Positions 56,194 to 64,000 of a stretch of 64,000 nt of DNA are shown here, piece after piece. The first letter of the stretch is position 1. Each line of letters begins with the position of its first letter. The stretch is from Streptomyces mobaraensis NBRC 13819 = DSM 40847 (GTDB taxonomy: Bacteria > Actinomycetota > Actinomycetes > Streptomycetales > Streptomycetaceae). Where the stretch lies: NCBI RefSeq assembly GCF_017916255.1, contig NZ_CP072827.1, positions 6,473,501-6,537,500 of the forward strand, given 5' to 3'. The translations under genes were made by a program, and so were the position numbers. Under the pieces are notes generated by a model that made no database searches, was not told the DNA's origin, and saw nothing but the letters and a program-made list of their open reading frames with translations.

Positions 56194-57078
56194 ATGACCA
56201 TCCTGGTCACCACGCCGAACGGCTCGGTGGGGCGGTATGTGACGGAGGCGCTGCGCGACCGCGACGACGTGCGGTTCCTGGTGCGCTCGGCGGCCGGCGC
56301 GGAGGCGCTGGGCGCGGTCCGGGGCGAGGTCGTGCGCGGGGACGCCGCCGACCCCGACACCGTGCGGCGCGCGGTCGCCGGCGTCCGGCGGCTCTACCTA
56401 GCCCACCCCTTCGCCGCCGACCAGGCCGCCGTCGAGACCGGCCTCGCGCTCGCCGCCCTGGACGCGGGCGCGCACCGCGTCGTCAAGCTCGGCGCCCGCC
56501 CGTTCACCAGGCCCGGGATGGTCCCCGACCCCGTCACCGGCGCGCACGACACCATCACCGCGCGGCTGCGGGACGCCGGCGTGCCCGAGCTGACCGTCCT
56601 CCGGCCCGACCGCTTCCTGCAGAACTTCCTCCCGTCCGCCGCCGCCCTCGCCGCGGGCACCCTGGCGGACCCCGGCGGCGCCGACGCCGCCCGCGGCCAC
56701 GTGGACACGCGGGACATCGCGGAGGTAGCGGTCGCCGAACTGCTGGCGGACCGGCCGGTCGGGGGCGACCTCGACGTCAGCGGGCCGGAGGCGCTGGCGC
56801 CCGGGGATCTCGCGGAGCGCTTCGCCGCCGCTCTCGGGCGGGAGGTGCGGTTCGTGGACGTGCCGCTCGACGCGGCGTGGCGGGCCGGACTCGCCGGTCG
56901 CGGGGTGCCCGCATGGCATGTGGAGGGTTTGTACGGCCTGTACGCCAACTACCGGCGGGAGGGCGTGGCGGGGCTCGGGGACGGCGTTCAGCGCGTCCTC
57001 GGCCGCGTGCCGCGCTCGGCGGCGGAGTTCGCGGCCGATCTCCTCGCTCCCGCGGTTGGTGTGCCCCGGACCCCCTGA
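56194..57078 (+). CDS. NmrA-like NAD(P)-binding Rossmann protein
   Basis: 294 residues. The N-terminal Rossmann motif is TILVTTPNGSVGRYVTEALR, followed by FLVRSAAGAEALGAVRGEVV and the helical GDAADPDTVRRAVAGVRRLY. The atypical short-chain dehydrogenase lacks a YxxxK catalytic pair, as in NmrA-type redox-sensing or isoflavone-reductase-like proteins. The start is ATG 56194 after GGAGGGGGCCCAC; ATG 56173 is an alternative. Function not assigned. Confidence 0.82.
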   Translation: MTILVTTPNGSVGRYVTEALRDRDDVRFLVRSAAGAEALGAVRGEVVRGDAADPDTVRRAVAGVRRLYLAHPFAADQAAVETGLALAALDAGAHRVVKLGARPFTRPGMVPDPVTGAHDTITARLRDAGVPELTVLRPDRFLQNFLPSAAALAAGTLADPGGADAARGHVDTRDIAEVAVAELLADRPVGGDLDVSGPEALAPGDLAERFAAALGREVRFVDVPLDAAWRAGLAGRGVPAWHVEGLYGLYANYRREGVAGLGDGVQRVLGRVPRSAAEFAADLLAPAVGVPRTP

Positions 57079-57095
57079 AACCGCGCTCCGCGCGG

Positions 57096-57149
57096 TTGTC
57101 CTCAAGCGCCGGACGGGCTGATTTCAGCCCGTCCGGCGCTTGAGGACAA
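57096..57149. repeat. long intergenic palindrome, Streptomyces-type, acting as terminator
   Basis: TTGTCCTCAAGCGCCGGACG.. (57096-57121) and its exact reverse complement (57124-57149) form a 25-26 bp stem around a two-base centre. The core CTCAAGCGCCGGACGGGCTG is a dispersed palindromic element of Streptomyces chromosomes. It lies between convergent genes and probably terminates both. Confidence 0.85.
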
Positions 57150-57226
57150 GGGGGTCTGGGGCGCAGCCCCAGGAATCGGCGAAGGGGAGGGACCGGGGCA
57201 CCAGCCCGCCGCAGGCGCCCCACCCC

Positions 57227-59278
57227 TCACCCCGGCAGCCGCACCGCGATCAGACAGATGTCGTCCTGCCCCGTCACCGACGGCTCCGCCAGCAACGTGT
57301 CGCAGAACGCGTTCAGATCGGCCCCGGCCAGCCCGGACGCCGTCCGGGCCAGCCGGGCCAGGCCCTCGTCGATGTCCTCGTCCGGCCGTTCCACCAGCCC
57401 GTCCGTGTAGAGCAGCAGCGTGCCGCCGGGCGGCAGTGGTGCGAAGCCGCTGATCCGCCACTCGTCGGGGACGGGCATCCCCAGCAGGGGCGAGGTGGCG
57501 CCGTCCAGGAAGCGGGTGCCGCCGTCGCGGTCCACGACCAGGGGCGGCGGATGCCCCGCCACGCAGTAGTGCGCCTGCCGGCCGCCGTCCGGCGTGTGCT
57601 CGATGCGGACCAGGGCGCAGGTGGCCGTGCCCTCCTCCGGGTCGAGGACCTGGGTGGCCCGGTCCAGCCGCCGGATGATGTCGCCGGGCGGCTCCTCCCG
57701 GTCGGCGGCGAGGCTGCGCAGCATGTTCCGCATCCGGCTCATCGTCACGGCGGCCTCGATGTCGTGCCCCGCCACGTCCCCGATGACGAGCACCGGTGCG
57801 CCGTCCCCGAGCACGAAAGAGTCGTACCAGTCGCCGCCGACGTCCGCCGCCGCCGGGCTCGGCAGGTACCGGGCCGTGATCACCAGGTCGTCGTAGCGCG
57901 GCGGCTCGGTCAGCAGGCTGTGCTGGAGGGCCAGAGCCACCCGCTGGGTGCGCTGGAACTCGATGATGTTGCGCAGCGGATCGTGGGCCTGCTCCAGGAG
58001 TTCGCGGAGCAGCGCCTCGTCGGTCGCGTCGATGGGGTCGCGGTCGCCGCAGGCGAAGGCGTCGACGATCGCGGCGAGCGTGCCGTCGATGACGACGGGG
58101 ACGACCACCATGCTGTGGGCGCGCACGTCCCGCAGCCACGCCATGCTGTCCGGCGGGGCGGTACCGGGCGGGATGTGGTCGGGGTCGAACGACTCGTGCA
58201 CCACCCGCCGTTCGCGGACCGCGCGGGCGAACGTGCTGTCCGGCGCGATGTGTTCCTCGCCGAGCCGGGCGGGGTGCGGGGGGAGGCCCTCCCGTGAGCG
58301 GGCCGCGATCCGCTCCACGACCAGCGGGGCGTCGCCCGTCAACTGGTAGGTGGGCTCCCGCATGAGGTAGATGCCGCACTTGTCGGCGAGGGACGGGACG
58401 ATGACGTCACCGAGCGCGGCGAAGGCCGACCGCGGCTTGGTGGACTCCGCCAGCAGGGCGGCGCCGCGCGCCAGCACCTCCTTGCGGCGTTCCTCCCGCC
58501 ACCGGTCCTCGATGTCCGTACAGGTGCCCACCCACTCCACGACCCGGTCGCCCTCGCGGACCGGCACCGCCCGCACGTCGAAGTGGCGGTACGTACCGTC
58601 GACCGTCCGCAGCCGGTACACGTACCGGAACTCGTCCGGCACCTCCTCCAGGGCGCGCTGCCAGGCCGCGTCCATCGGCTCCCGGTCCTCAGGGTGCAGG
58701 GCGTCGAGCCAGCCGTCCCCGCGGAACTGCTCCCACGTCTGGCCGGTCACCCGCTCCCAGCCCGGGCTGGGCTCGATCGTGCCGCCCTTGGCGGCGGTCA
58801 CCCACATCATCTGGGTGTTGGCGGTCACCAGGTTCTCGAACCGCCGCAGCGCGCGCAGCCGTTCCTCCGACACCCGGCGGATCCGCTCGGTGGCCCGCAT
58901 CTGCTCGGTGACGTCCATCGCCACGACCAGGACGCCGCGCTCCTCCTCCGACGCGCCGACGGCCGACAGGCTGAACGTGTAGTAGCGCGTCCCGCCGTCC
59001 TCCCGCGAGGCGCCCTCGGTCGGCGCGGCGGCCAGCGACACCGGCGCCCCGGTGTTCCGCACGTCGTCGAAGAGGGCGAGGTAGCCGCGCTGCCGCAGGT
59101 CGGCGAAGACCTCGGTGATGGGGACGCCGAGCGGCCGGTCGCCGAACAGCTCGCGGTAGACGGCGTTCATGTACACCAGGCGGTGATGCGGCCCCCGGGT
59201 GACGGCCATGGCGACCGGGGCGGGGTCGAACATCCGCCAGTCGGGGGCCGGGGGCGGCGGGGCTGTGCTCTCCGGCAT
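57227..59278 (-). CDS. SpoIIE-family PP2C phosphatase with PAS and GAF sensors
   Basis: 683 residues from ATG 59278 (ACCGAGGACC upstream; ATG 59299 also possible). The order is a PAS domain (about 15-125, VYMNAVYRELFGDRPLGVPI), a second PAS (about 140-265, TVDGTYRHFDVRAVPVREGD), a GAF-like domain (about 285-430) and a C-terminal SpoIIE phosphatase. Metal-binding motifs are intact: VGGDWYDSF, GDVAGHDIEAA, LLYTDGLVERP, GQDDICL. It should remove phosphate from anti-sigma-factor antagonists in a partner-switching pathway. Likely in one operon with the larger phosphatase upstream. Confidence 0.88.
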   Translation of the reverse strand: MPESTAPPPPAPDWRMFDPAPVAMAVTRGPHHRLVYMNAVYRELFGDRPLGVPITEVFADLRQRGYLALFDDVRNTGAPVSLAAAPTEGASREDGGTRYYTFSLSAVGASEEERGVLVVAMDVTEQMRATERIRRVSEERLRALRRFENLVTANTQMMWVTAAKGGTIEPSPGWERVTGQTWEQFRGDGWLDALHPEDREPMDAAWQRALEEVPDEFRYVYRLRTVDGTYRHFDVRAVPVREGDRVVEWVGTCTDIEDRWREERRKEVLARGAALLAESTKPRSAFAALGDVIVPSLADKCGIYLMREPTYQLTGDAPLVVERIAARSREGLPPHPARLGEEHIAPDSTFARAVRERRVVHESFDPDHIPPGTAPPDSMAWLRDVRAHSMVVVPVVIDGTLAAIVDAFACGDRDPIDATDEALLRELLEQAHDPLRNIIEFQRTQRVALALQHSLLTEPPRYDDLVITARYLPSPAAADVGGDWYDSFVLGDGAPVLVIGDVAGHDIEAAVTMSRMRNMLRSLAADREEPPGDIIRRLDRATQVLDPEEGTATCALVRIEHTPDGGRQAHYCVAGHPPPLVVDRDGGTRFLDGATSPLLGMPVPDEWRISGFAPLPPGGTLLLYTDGLVERPDEDIDEGLARLARTASGLAGADLNAFCDTLLAEPSVTGQDDICLIAVRLPG

Positions 59279-59406
59279 GGTCCTCGGTCCTTCCGTCATC
59301 CGATGGCCGCCGTGCGACGGCCGTCGTCCGGTGGGCTGCCTCCCGGCGGGCCGGTACGGGCCCCGGCACACCGGCTCCCACCGGCTCCCACCGGTCCCGG
59401 CACCCC

Positions 59407-62169
59407 TCACCCCAGCGGCTGCTCCGCCCAGATGACCTTGCCGTCCGGCGTGTACCGGGTGCCCCAGCGGTCGGCGAGCTGGGCCACCAGGAACAGGCCC
59501 CGGCCGCCCTCGTCCTCGGCCGCCGCGTACCGCAGGTGCGGCGAGGTGCTGCTGGTGTCGGAGACCTCGCAGATCAGCGTGCGGTCACGGAGCAGCCGCA
59601 CCCGGATCGGCCCGGAGGCGTGCCGGATCGCGTTGGTGATCAGCTCGCTGAGGATCAGCTCGGTGGTGAAGACCGCCTCCTCCAGGCCCCACAGCGCCAG
59701 CTGCCGGGTCACGTCGGCACGGGCGCGGCCCACCACCGCCGGGTCGGACGGCAGCTCCCACTCGGCGATCCGCTCCCGTTCCAGGATCCGGGTGCGGGCC
59801 ACGAGCAGGGCGATGTCGTCGCTCTGCCGGGCCGGCAGCAGCGCCTCCAGCAGCGCCTCGCAGGTCTCCTGCGGGGTCCTGCCGGGCTGCTCCGCCAGGG
59901 TGTCGCGGAGGACGGCGAGGCCGGCGTCGATGTCCCGCTTGCGGTCCTCGACCAGCCCGTCCGTGTACAGCACCAGGCTGCTGCCCTCCGTCAGCCGCAG
60001 TTCCACCGCCTCGAACGGCAGCCCGCCCAGCCCCAGCGGCGGGCCGGCCGGCAGCTCCGGGAACTCCACGGTGCCGTCCGGGGCGACCAGGGCGGGCAGC
60101 GGATGCCCGGCACGGGCCAGCGAGCAGACGCCCGTCACCGGGTCGTAGACCGCGTACAGGCAGGTGGCGCCCGCGATGGCCGGTTCGTCGGCGTCGCCGG
60201 CCGCCTCCTGGTCGATCCGGGCGACGAGTTCGTCGAGGTGGCCCAGCAGTTCGTCCGGGGGCGGGTCGAGGGCGGAGAAGTTGAGGACGGCCGTGCGCAG
60301 CCGGCCCATGGTGGCGGCCGCGTGCAGGCCGTGCCCGACCACGTCGCCGACGACCAGCGCCACCCGGGCGCCGGGCAGCGGGATGACGTCGAACCAGTCG
60401 CCGCCCACCCCCGCCTGCGCCGGCAGATAGCGGAAGGAGACGTCCAGTGCCGTCTGCTCGGGCAGTCCGCGCGGCAGCAGGCTGTGCTGGAGGGCGACGG
60501 CCATGTCGTGCTCGCGCGTGTAGCGGCGGGCGTTGTCGACGCACACGGCCGCGCGCGCCGCCAGCTCCTCGGCCAGCGACAGGTCCTCGTCCTCGAAGGG
60601 CTCGCTGTCGCTGGTGCGCCAGAAGTTGGCGATGCCCAGCAGTACGCCGCGCGCCTTCAGCGGCACGGTGATCAGCGACCGGAAGCCGTACTCCAGGACG
60701 GCCTGGGTGCGCTCGTAGTCCTGCGTCCGCCAGCCGTCCGAGGCCGCCAGGTCGGGGACGAGCACCGGGCGCCCGCTGACGAAGCCGGTGGCCTGCGGAG
60801 TGGGCCCGGCGAAGGTGACCAGGTCGCCCGCCGGGTACAGCGGATGGTCGTCCCGCGGTCCGGTGAGCGCCACCCGGCGCAGCTCGGCGGCGTCGCCGCC
60901 CATCGCCATCCGGGGCTCGTCGCCGTGCAGGACGGCCTCGGCCAGGTCGACGGTCGCGTAGTCGCTGAACCGGGGCGACGCCACCCGGGTCAGCTCCTCG
61001 GCCGTCCGCCGGACGTCCAGCGTGGTGCCGATGGCGACGCTCGCGTCGTACAGCAGCCGCAGCCGGCCGCGCGCCGTCTCGGCGCGGCCGGCCAGGGCCC
61101 GCAGCTCGGTGGAGTCCCGGAGGGTGGCGACGCTGCCGGGCGGGCCGCCGCCGCGGTCGGTCGGCCGGTTGTTGACCGCCAGCAGCCGGTCGCCGACGGG
61201 CAGCACCTCGTCCGAGACGACCTTGCGCGAGGCCAGCAGCTCGGCCGTCCGCGGGTCCAGGCCCAGGTCGCGGACGTGCCGCCCCTCGACGTCCGGGGGC
61301 AGCCCGAGCAGCCGCCGCGCCTCGTCGTTGACCAGCAGCAGCCGGCCGTCCCCGCCGACGATGACCACGCCCTCGCGGACCGCGTGCAGCACCGCGTCGT
61401 GGTGCTCGTACATCCGGGCCATCTCGGCCGGGCCCAGGCCGTGCGTCTGCCGCCGCAGCCGGCGGCTCACCAGGGCCGTCCCGGCGGTCGCCAGGGCCAG
61501 CGCCACCGCGCCCGCGCCCAGCACCCACGGCAGCTGCCGGTCGAAGGCGCTGCTCACGGCGGCGACCTTGATGCCCGAGGACACCGCCCCGACGATCCGG
61601 TCCCGGTCGTCGCGGACCGGCACCACGGCCTGCACCTCCTCGCCGAGCGGGCCGTGCACGCTTTCGATGGTGACCTTGCCGTCCTTCAGCGACGGCTCGA
61701 CGGTGCCGACGAAGTGCTTGCCGATGCGGGAGGGGTCCGGGTGGGTGTAGCGGATGCCGTTGCGGTCGGTGACGACGATGAAGTCGACGCCGCCGCGGTG
61801 CCGGGCGTCCTCGGTCAGCGGCTGGAGGACGGACGTCGGGTCGGGGCCCGCCATGACGGCCGGCAGCCCGGGGGCGTGCGCGAACGCCTCGGCGGCGGCC
61901 AGCGATCGGTCGCGGGCCGCCTGGAACCTGTCGGTCCGCGCCTGGAAGAGCAGGGTGCCGACCGCGGCCACGACGAGCAGCAGCACGATGAGCACCTGCA
62001 GCACGAACATCTGGCCGGCGACGCTACGGGTGGTCGCCACCCGCCAGCGCCCCGCCGACGCCCCGCGCGGCCGTCGGCGCCACCACCGCCGCTCAGGGCG
62101 TTCACCCACGTGCGAGCCGGCGGGCCGGCGGCCCGACGGCCTCCAGGAGCGGCCCCGGATTCGGGCCAT
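59407..62169 (-). CDS. membrane SpoIIE phosphatase with Cache, PAS, GAF and HATPase domains
   Basis: 920 residues from ATG 62169. A cytoplasmic basic start is followed by helix 1 (MFVLQVLIVLLLVVAAVGTL), an extracellular single-Cache-like sensor (about 75-215, FIVVTDRNGIRYTHPDPSRI) and helix 2 (VLGAGAVALALATAGTALVS). A PAS domain (about 255-330), a GAF domain (about 375-540), a SpoIIE phosphatase (VGGDWFDVIPL, GDVVGHGLHAA, LYTDGLVEDR, QSDDIALLV) and a C-terminal RsbW-type HATPase (ILSELITNAIRHASGP, EGGRGLFLVAQLA) complete it. It combines phosphatase and kinase-like ATP-binding modules, linking an external signal to partner-switching control of sigma factors. Confidence 0.9.
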   Translation of the reverse strand: MARIRGRSWRPSGRRPAGSHVGERPERRWWRRRPRGASAGRWRVATTRSVAGQMFVLQVLIVLLLVVAAVGTLLFQARTDRFQAARDRSLAAAEAFAHAPGLPAVMAGPDPTSVLQPLTEDARHRGGVDFIVVTDRNGIRYTHPDPSRIGKHFVGTVEPSLKDGKVTIESVHGPLGEEVQAVVPVRDDRDRIVGAVSSGIKVAAVSSAFDRQLPWVLGAGAVALALATAGTALVSRRLRRQTHGLGPAEMARMYEHHDAVLHAVREGVVIVGGDGRLLLVNDEARRLLGLPPDVEGRHVRDLGLDPRTAELLASRKVVSDEVLPVGDRLLAVNNRPTDRGGGPPGSVATLRDSTELRALAGRAETARGRLRLLYDASVAIGTTLDVRRTAEELTRVASPRFSDYATVDLAEAVLHGDEPRMAMGGDAAELRRVALTGPRDDHPLYPAGDLVTFAGPTPQATGFVSGRPVLVPDLAASDGWRTQDYERTQAVLEYGFRSLITVPLKARGVLLGIANFWRTSDSEPFEDEDLSLAEELAARAAVCVDNARRYTREHDMAVALQHSLLPRGLPEQTALDVSFRYLPAQAGVGGDWFDVIPLPGARVALVVGDVVGHGLHAAATMGRLRTAVLNFSALDPPPDELLGHLDELVARIDQEAAGDADEPAIAGATCLYAVYDPVTGVCSLARAGHPLPALVAPDGTVEFPELPAGPPLGLGGLPFEAVELRLTEGSSLVLYTDGLVEDRKRDIDAGLAVLRDTLAEQPGRTPQETCEALLEALLPARQSDDIALLVARTRILERERIAEWELPSDPAVVGRARADVTRQLALWGLEEAVFTTELILSELITNAIRHASGPIRVRLLRDRTLICEVSDTSSTSPHLRYAAAEDEGGRGLFLVAQLADRWGTRYTPDGKVIWAEQPLG

Positions 62170-62250
62170 GTTCCATGTCTACCCCGCCGTACCGCGCGGC
62201 GCGAATGATGGCCGCCGGGCGGGGGGCGCTCGGCGGCGCCGGGGCCCGGG

Positions 62251-62367
62251 TCACCACTCCTCGTCCGCGAGACCGGCGTCCCGGTCCTCGTCGCTGACCA
62301 CCTGCTCCAGGGCGTCCTCCTTCATCTGCTCGATCTCGTCCGCCACGTCGCGTTCGGAGAGGGTCAT
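62251..62367 (-). CDS. 38-residue acidic protein, unknown function
   Basis: MTLSERDVADEIEQMKEDAL then EQVVSDEDRDAGLADEEW, strongly acidic and predicted helical. It starts at ATG 62367 after GAGGAGCCGGCAG, a strong ribosome-binding site at good spacing. It may be transcribed with the SpoIIE genes. Family not recognised. Confidence 0.55.
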   Translation of the reverse strand: MTLSERDVADEIEQMKEDALEQVVSDEDRDAGLADEEW

Positions 62368-62566
62368 CTGCCGGCTCCTCTGTCGGCTCGGGGGAGGCTG
62401 GGGGAGGGGGTGGCGACGGCGCGCCGCGTACGGCACCCATCCCACACGCGGACGGGGCACGGCGCAGCCCGCCGCCCCTCGAACGGGTGATATCGCGGAG
62501 AACGCGCCCGTGGGAAGGGTGGCGGGCCATGGCGTACCGGATCCGGCCGCATCAGGCCGGATCAGG

Positions 62567-62644
62567 TCAGCACTGGGGCCGGCGGCCGTGGTTGGCGGCG
62601 TGGTTGCGGCGGGCGCGCTTCTTGCGGCGGCGCTTCGAGGACAT
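62567..62644 (-). CDS. bL37-like (AURKAIP1/COX24 domain) ribosomal protein
   Basis: 25 residues, MSSKRRRKKRARRNHAANHG then RRPQC, starting at ATG 62644 after GAGGAGGTCCC. The pattern (K/R)-rich block plus ANHG-(K/R)-RP is that of the tiny actinobacterial large-subunit protein bL37 described from mycobacterial ribosomes. Its size makes it easy to miss in annotation. It stands alone here, without other ribosomal genes. Confidence 0.72.
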   Translation of the reverse strand: MSSKRRRKKRARRNHAANHGRRPQC

Positions 62645-62750
62645 GGGACCTCCTCGGGTCGGTGCGGTTTCCGCTGGGGCTCCTTACCGGTTTCCACGGT
62701 TCCACACCCGTTTCCCGAGTGCCACGGGAGTCACCGCCGCCGGCCCGGGG

Positions 62751-63962
62751 CTACCCCGCCGTCCGGAACACCAGCACCGTGTTGTGCCCGCCGAACCCGA
62801 ACGAGTTGCTGAGCGCGACGTCGACCCGCTGCTTCCGCGGCCCGCCCCGCACGGCGTCGAGGGAGAGAGCGGGATCGAGCCGCTCCAGATTGGCGACGGG
62901 CGGGACGAGGCCGTGCTGCACGGTCAGTACGGTGACGGCCGCCTCGACGGCCCCCGCGGCCCCGAGCGTGTGCCCGAGCACCCCCTTGGTGGCCGTGACG
63001 CTCGGGCCGTGGGGGAGCAGAGCCTCGATGACGCGTCCCTCCACGAGATCGTTGGGCGGCGTCCCGGTCCCGTGCGCGTTGACGTGGTCCACCTCGTCCG
63101 CCGACACCCCCGCGTCGGCCAGGGCCAGCCGCAGCGCCCGCCGGGCGCCGGCGCCCTCGGGGTGCGGGGCGGTCGGGTGGTACGCGTCGGTGGCCGAGCC
63201 GCTGCCGGCGAACAGGGCGCGCGGGACGGCACCCCGCGCCCGCGCGTGCTCCGGCCGCTCCAGGACGAGGACGGCGGCACCCTCGCCGGCCACGAAGCCG
63301 TCACGTTCGGCGTCGAAGGGCCGGGAGGCGGCGGGTGGGTCGTCGCGGCGGCGGGAGAGGACGCCGAGCCGGTCGAACCCCACCATGTTCAAGGGGGTGA
63401 ACCCCGCCTCGGTGCCTCCGGCGAGGACGACGTCGCAGCGGCCGGCGGTCAGCCAGAGCCGGGCCAGGGAGAGGGCGTCCGCTCCGGACGCGCAGGCGGT
63501 CACGGTGGCCGTGCTGGGGCCCAGCGCGCCGCAGTCCAGGGCCACTTCCGCGGCCGCCATGTTGATCAGGCTCATGGGGTGCAGCAGGGACGAGACGTAC
63601 TCCGGCCCCCGGTCGCGCAGTCGGGCCTGCTGGTGCCACGTCGTCCAGCCGCCCCCGCTCCCGCTGCCGATGACGACACCGACCCGCGGCCCGTCCCAGA
63701 CGGCGGGGTCGAGCCCGGCGTCGGCCACCGCCTCCCGCGCCGCGAGCAGTGCGGCGCGCGCGAACGGGTCGAGGCGCCACGCCTTGCGGCGCAGCGGCGC
63801 GAGGGCGTCGTCCAAGGCGGGCAGCGCGCAGCAGAAGTCCACGGCGTGTCCCTGGAGGGCGGGTCCCCGCGTCGCCGTTCCGACGCCGGCGCACACGGCG
63901 TCCCACGTCGGCTCGCGGCCGATCCCGCCCGCCGTGACCAGGCCCAGGCCCGTCACCGCCAC
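62751..63962 (-). CDS. beta-ketoacyl-ACP synthase (FabF/KS-like)
   Basis: 403 residues from GTG 63962; GTG 63956, with GGAGG ahead of it, is as likely, and the frame is open to the window edge. Thiolase-fold catalytic triad: Cys in VTACASGADALS, His in NAHGTGTPPNDL and His in GVLGHTLGAAGA, so a condensing-competent enzyme rather than a chain-length-factor type. C-terminal NSFGFGGHNTVLVF is conserved. It could belong to fatty acid synthesis or to a polyketide cluster continuing past the right edge; no ACP is visible inside the window. Confidence 0.88.
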   Translation of the reverse strand: MAVTGLGLVTAGGIGREPTWDAVCAGVGTATRGPALQGHAVDFCCALPALDDALAPLRRKAWRLDPFARAALLAAREAVADAGLDPAVWDGPRVGVVIGSGSGGGWTTWHQQARLRDRGPEYVSSLLHPMSLINMAAAEVALDCGALGPSTATVTACASGADALSLARLWLTAGRCDVVLAGGTEAGFTPLNMVGFDRLGVLSRRRDDPPAASRPFDAERDGFVAGEGAAVLVLERPEHARARGAVPRALFAGSGSATDAYHPTAPHPEGAGARRALRLALADAGVSADEVDHVNAHGTGTPPNDLVEGRVIEALLPHGPSVTATKGVLGHTLGAAGAVEAAVTVLTVQHGLVPPVANLERLDPALSLDAVRGGPRKQRVDVALSNSFGFGGHNTVLVFRTAG

Positions 63963-64000
63963 CTCCGGACCGTAGCAGCGGGGTACGACAACGCCCCCGG

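Noticed and set aside
62751..63962. Polyketide biosynthetic cluster
   Set aside because: A single ketosynthase at the window edge without ACP, reductase or acyltransferase genes is not enough.

Overview
The window is very GC-rich (third codon positions are almost always G or C). It has frequent GTG and TTG starts, overlapping GTGA/ATGA stop-start junctions, long U-less hairpin terminators and a widespread Streptomyces-type intergenic palindrome. Many genes belong to families typical of Streptomyces (LAL regulator, DUF397/XRE pair, multi-sensor SpoIIE phosphatases, nSTAND-WD40 protein, monomeric NADP-IDH). The most likely source is a Streptomyces or close relative chromosome. No rRNA, tRNA, CRISPR array, intact insertion sequence or replication origin was seen.

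Layout. 0-9.5 kb: a LuxR-type LAL ATPase regulator with a long low-complexity insert, a holin-like/DUF3618/DUF4235 membrane operon, a secreted HAD phosphatase, topoisomerase IB with a rare TTA codon, a GNAT protein and a secreted NlpC/P60-like hydrolase. 9.7-13.7 kb: a very large HTH-like/nSTAND1/WD40 protein with about 14 WD repeats. 14-25.7 kb: mixed small operons (MFS, LysR, aldo/keto reductase, Nudix-ABC exporter pair, TetR and quinone oxidoreductase, glutathione peroxidase, a serine-recombinase remnant, a YwqK-like protein). 25.9-31.3 kb: long-form GAPDH, an Xaa-Pro aminopeptidase, a methyltransferase, a small secreted protein and a DUF2127 protein.

31.5-39.6 kb holds a complete trans-4-hydroxy-L-proline catabolic set: three-subunit D-hydroxyproline dehydrogenase, HPC deaminase (DapA family), hydroxyproline 2-epimerase, alpha-ketoglutarate semialdehyde dehydrogenase and a GntR/FCD regulator. 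A shared sequence related to AATGTGACATTGTAC lies before the dehydrogenase, the deaminase and the regulator genes. It also lies, as a 20-bp-spaced tandem, before the aminopeptidase gene 4 kb away. I infer one regulon for using collagen-like (Xaa-Pro/Hyp) peptides: the aminopeptidase releases imino acids and the pathway sends hydroxyproline to 2-oxoglutarate. Two minisatellite-like arrays (138 bp and 99 bp units) sit inside this operon.

40-48 kb: a DMT transporter, an APC permease, monomeric isocitrate dehydrogenase, an XRE/DUF397 pair, small proteins, an aminoglycoside-phosphotransferase remnant, Nudix and YnfA. 48.3-52.3 kb: DinB-like protein, 3-hydroxyisobutyryl-CoA hydrolase, and cobalt transporter CbtBA under a cobalamin riboswitch, next to a histidine-phosphatase-like protein that has lost its RHG motif. 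52.6-55.7 kb: glyoxylate-shunt genes, isocitrate lyase and a divergent malate synthase missing one metal-ligand Asp. 55.7-64 kb: a zinc-ribbon protein, an NmrA-like protein, two SpoIIE phosphatase sensors, a 25-residue bL37-like ribosomal protein gene and a ketosynthase running to the right edge.
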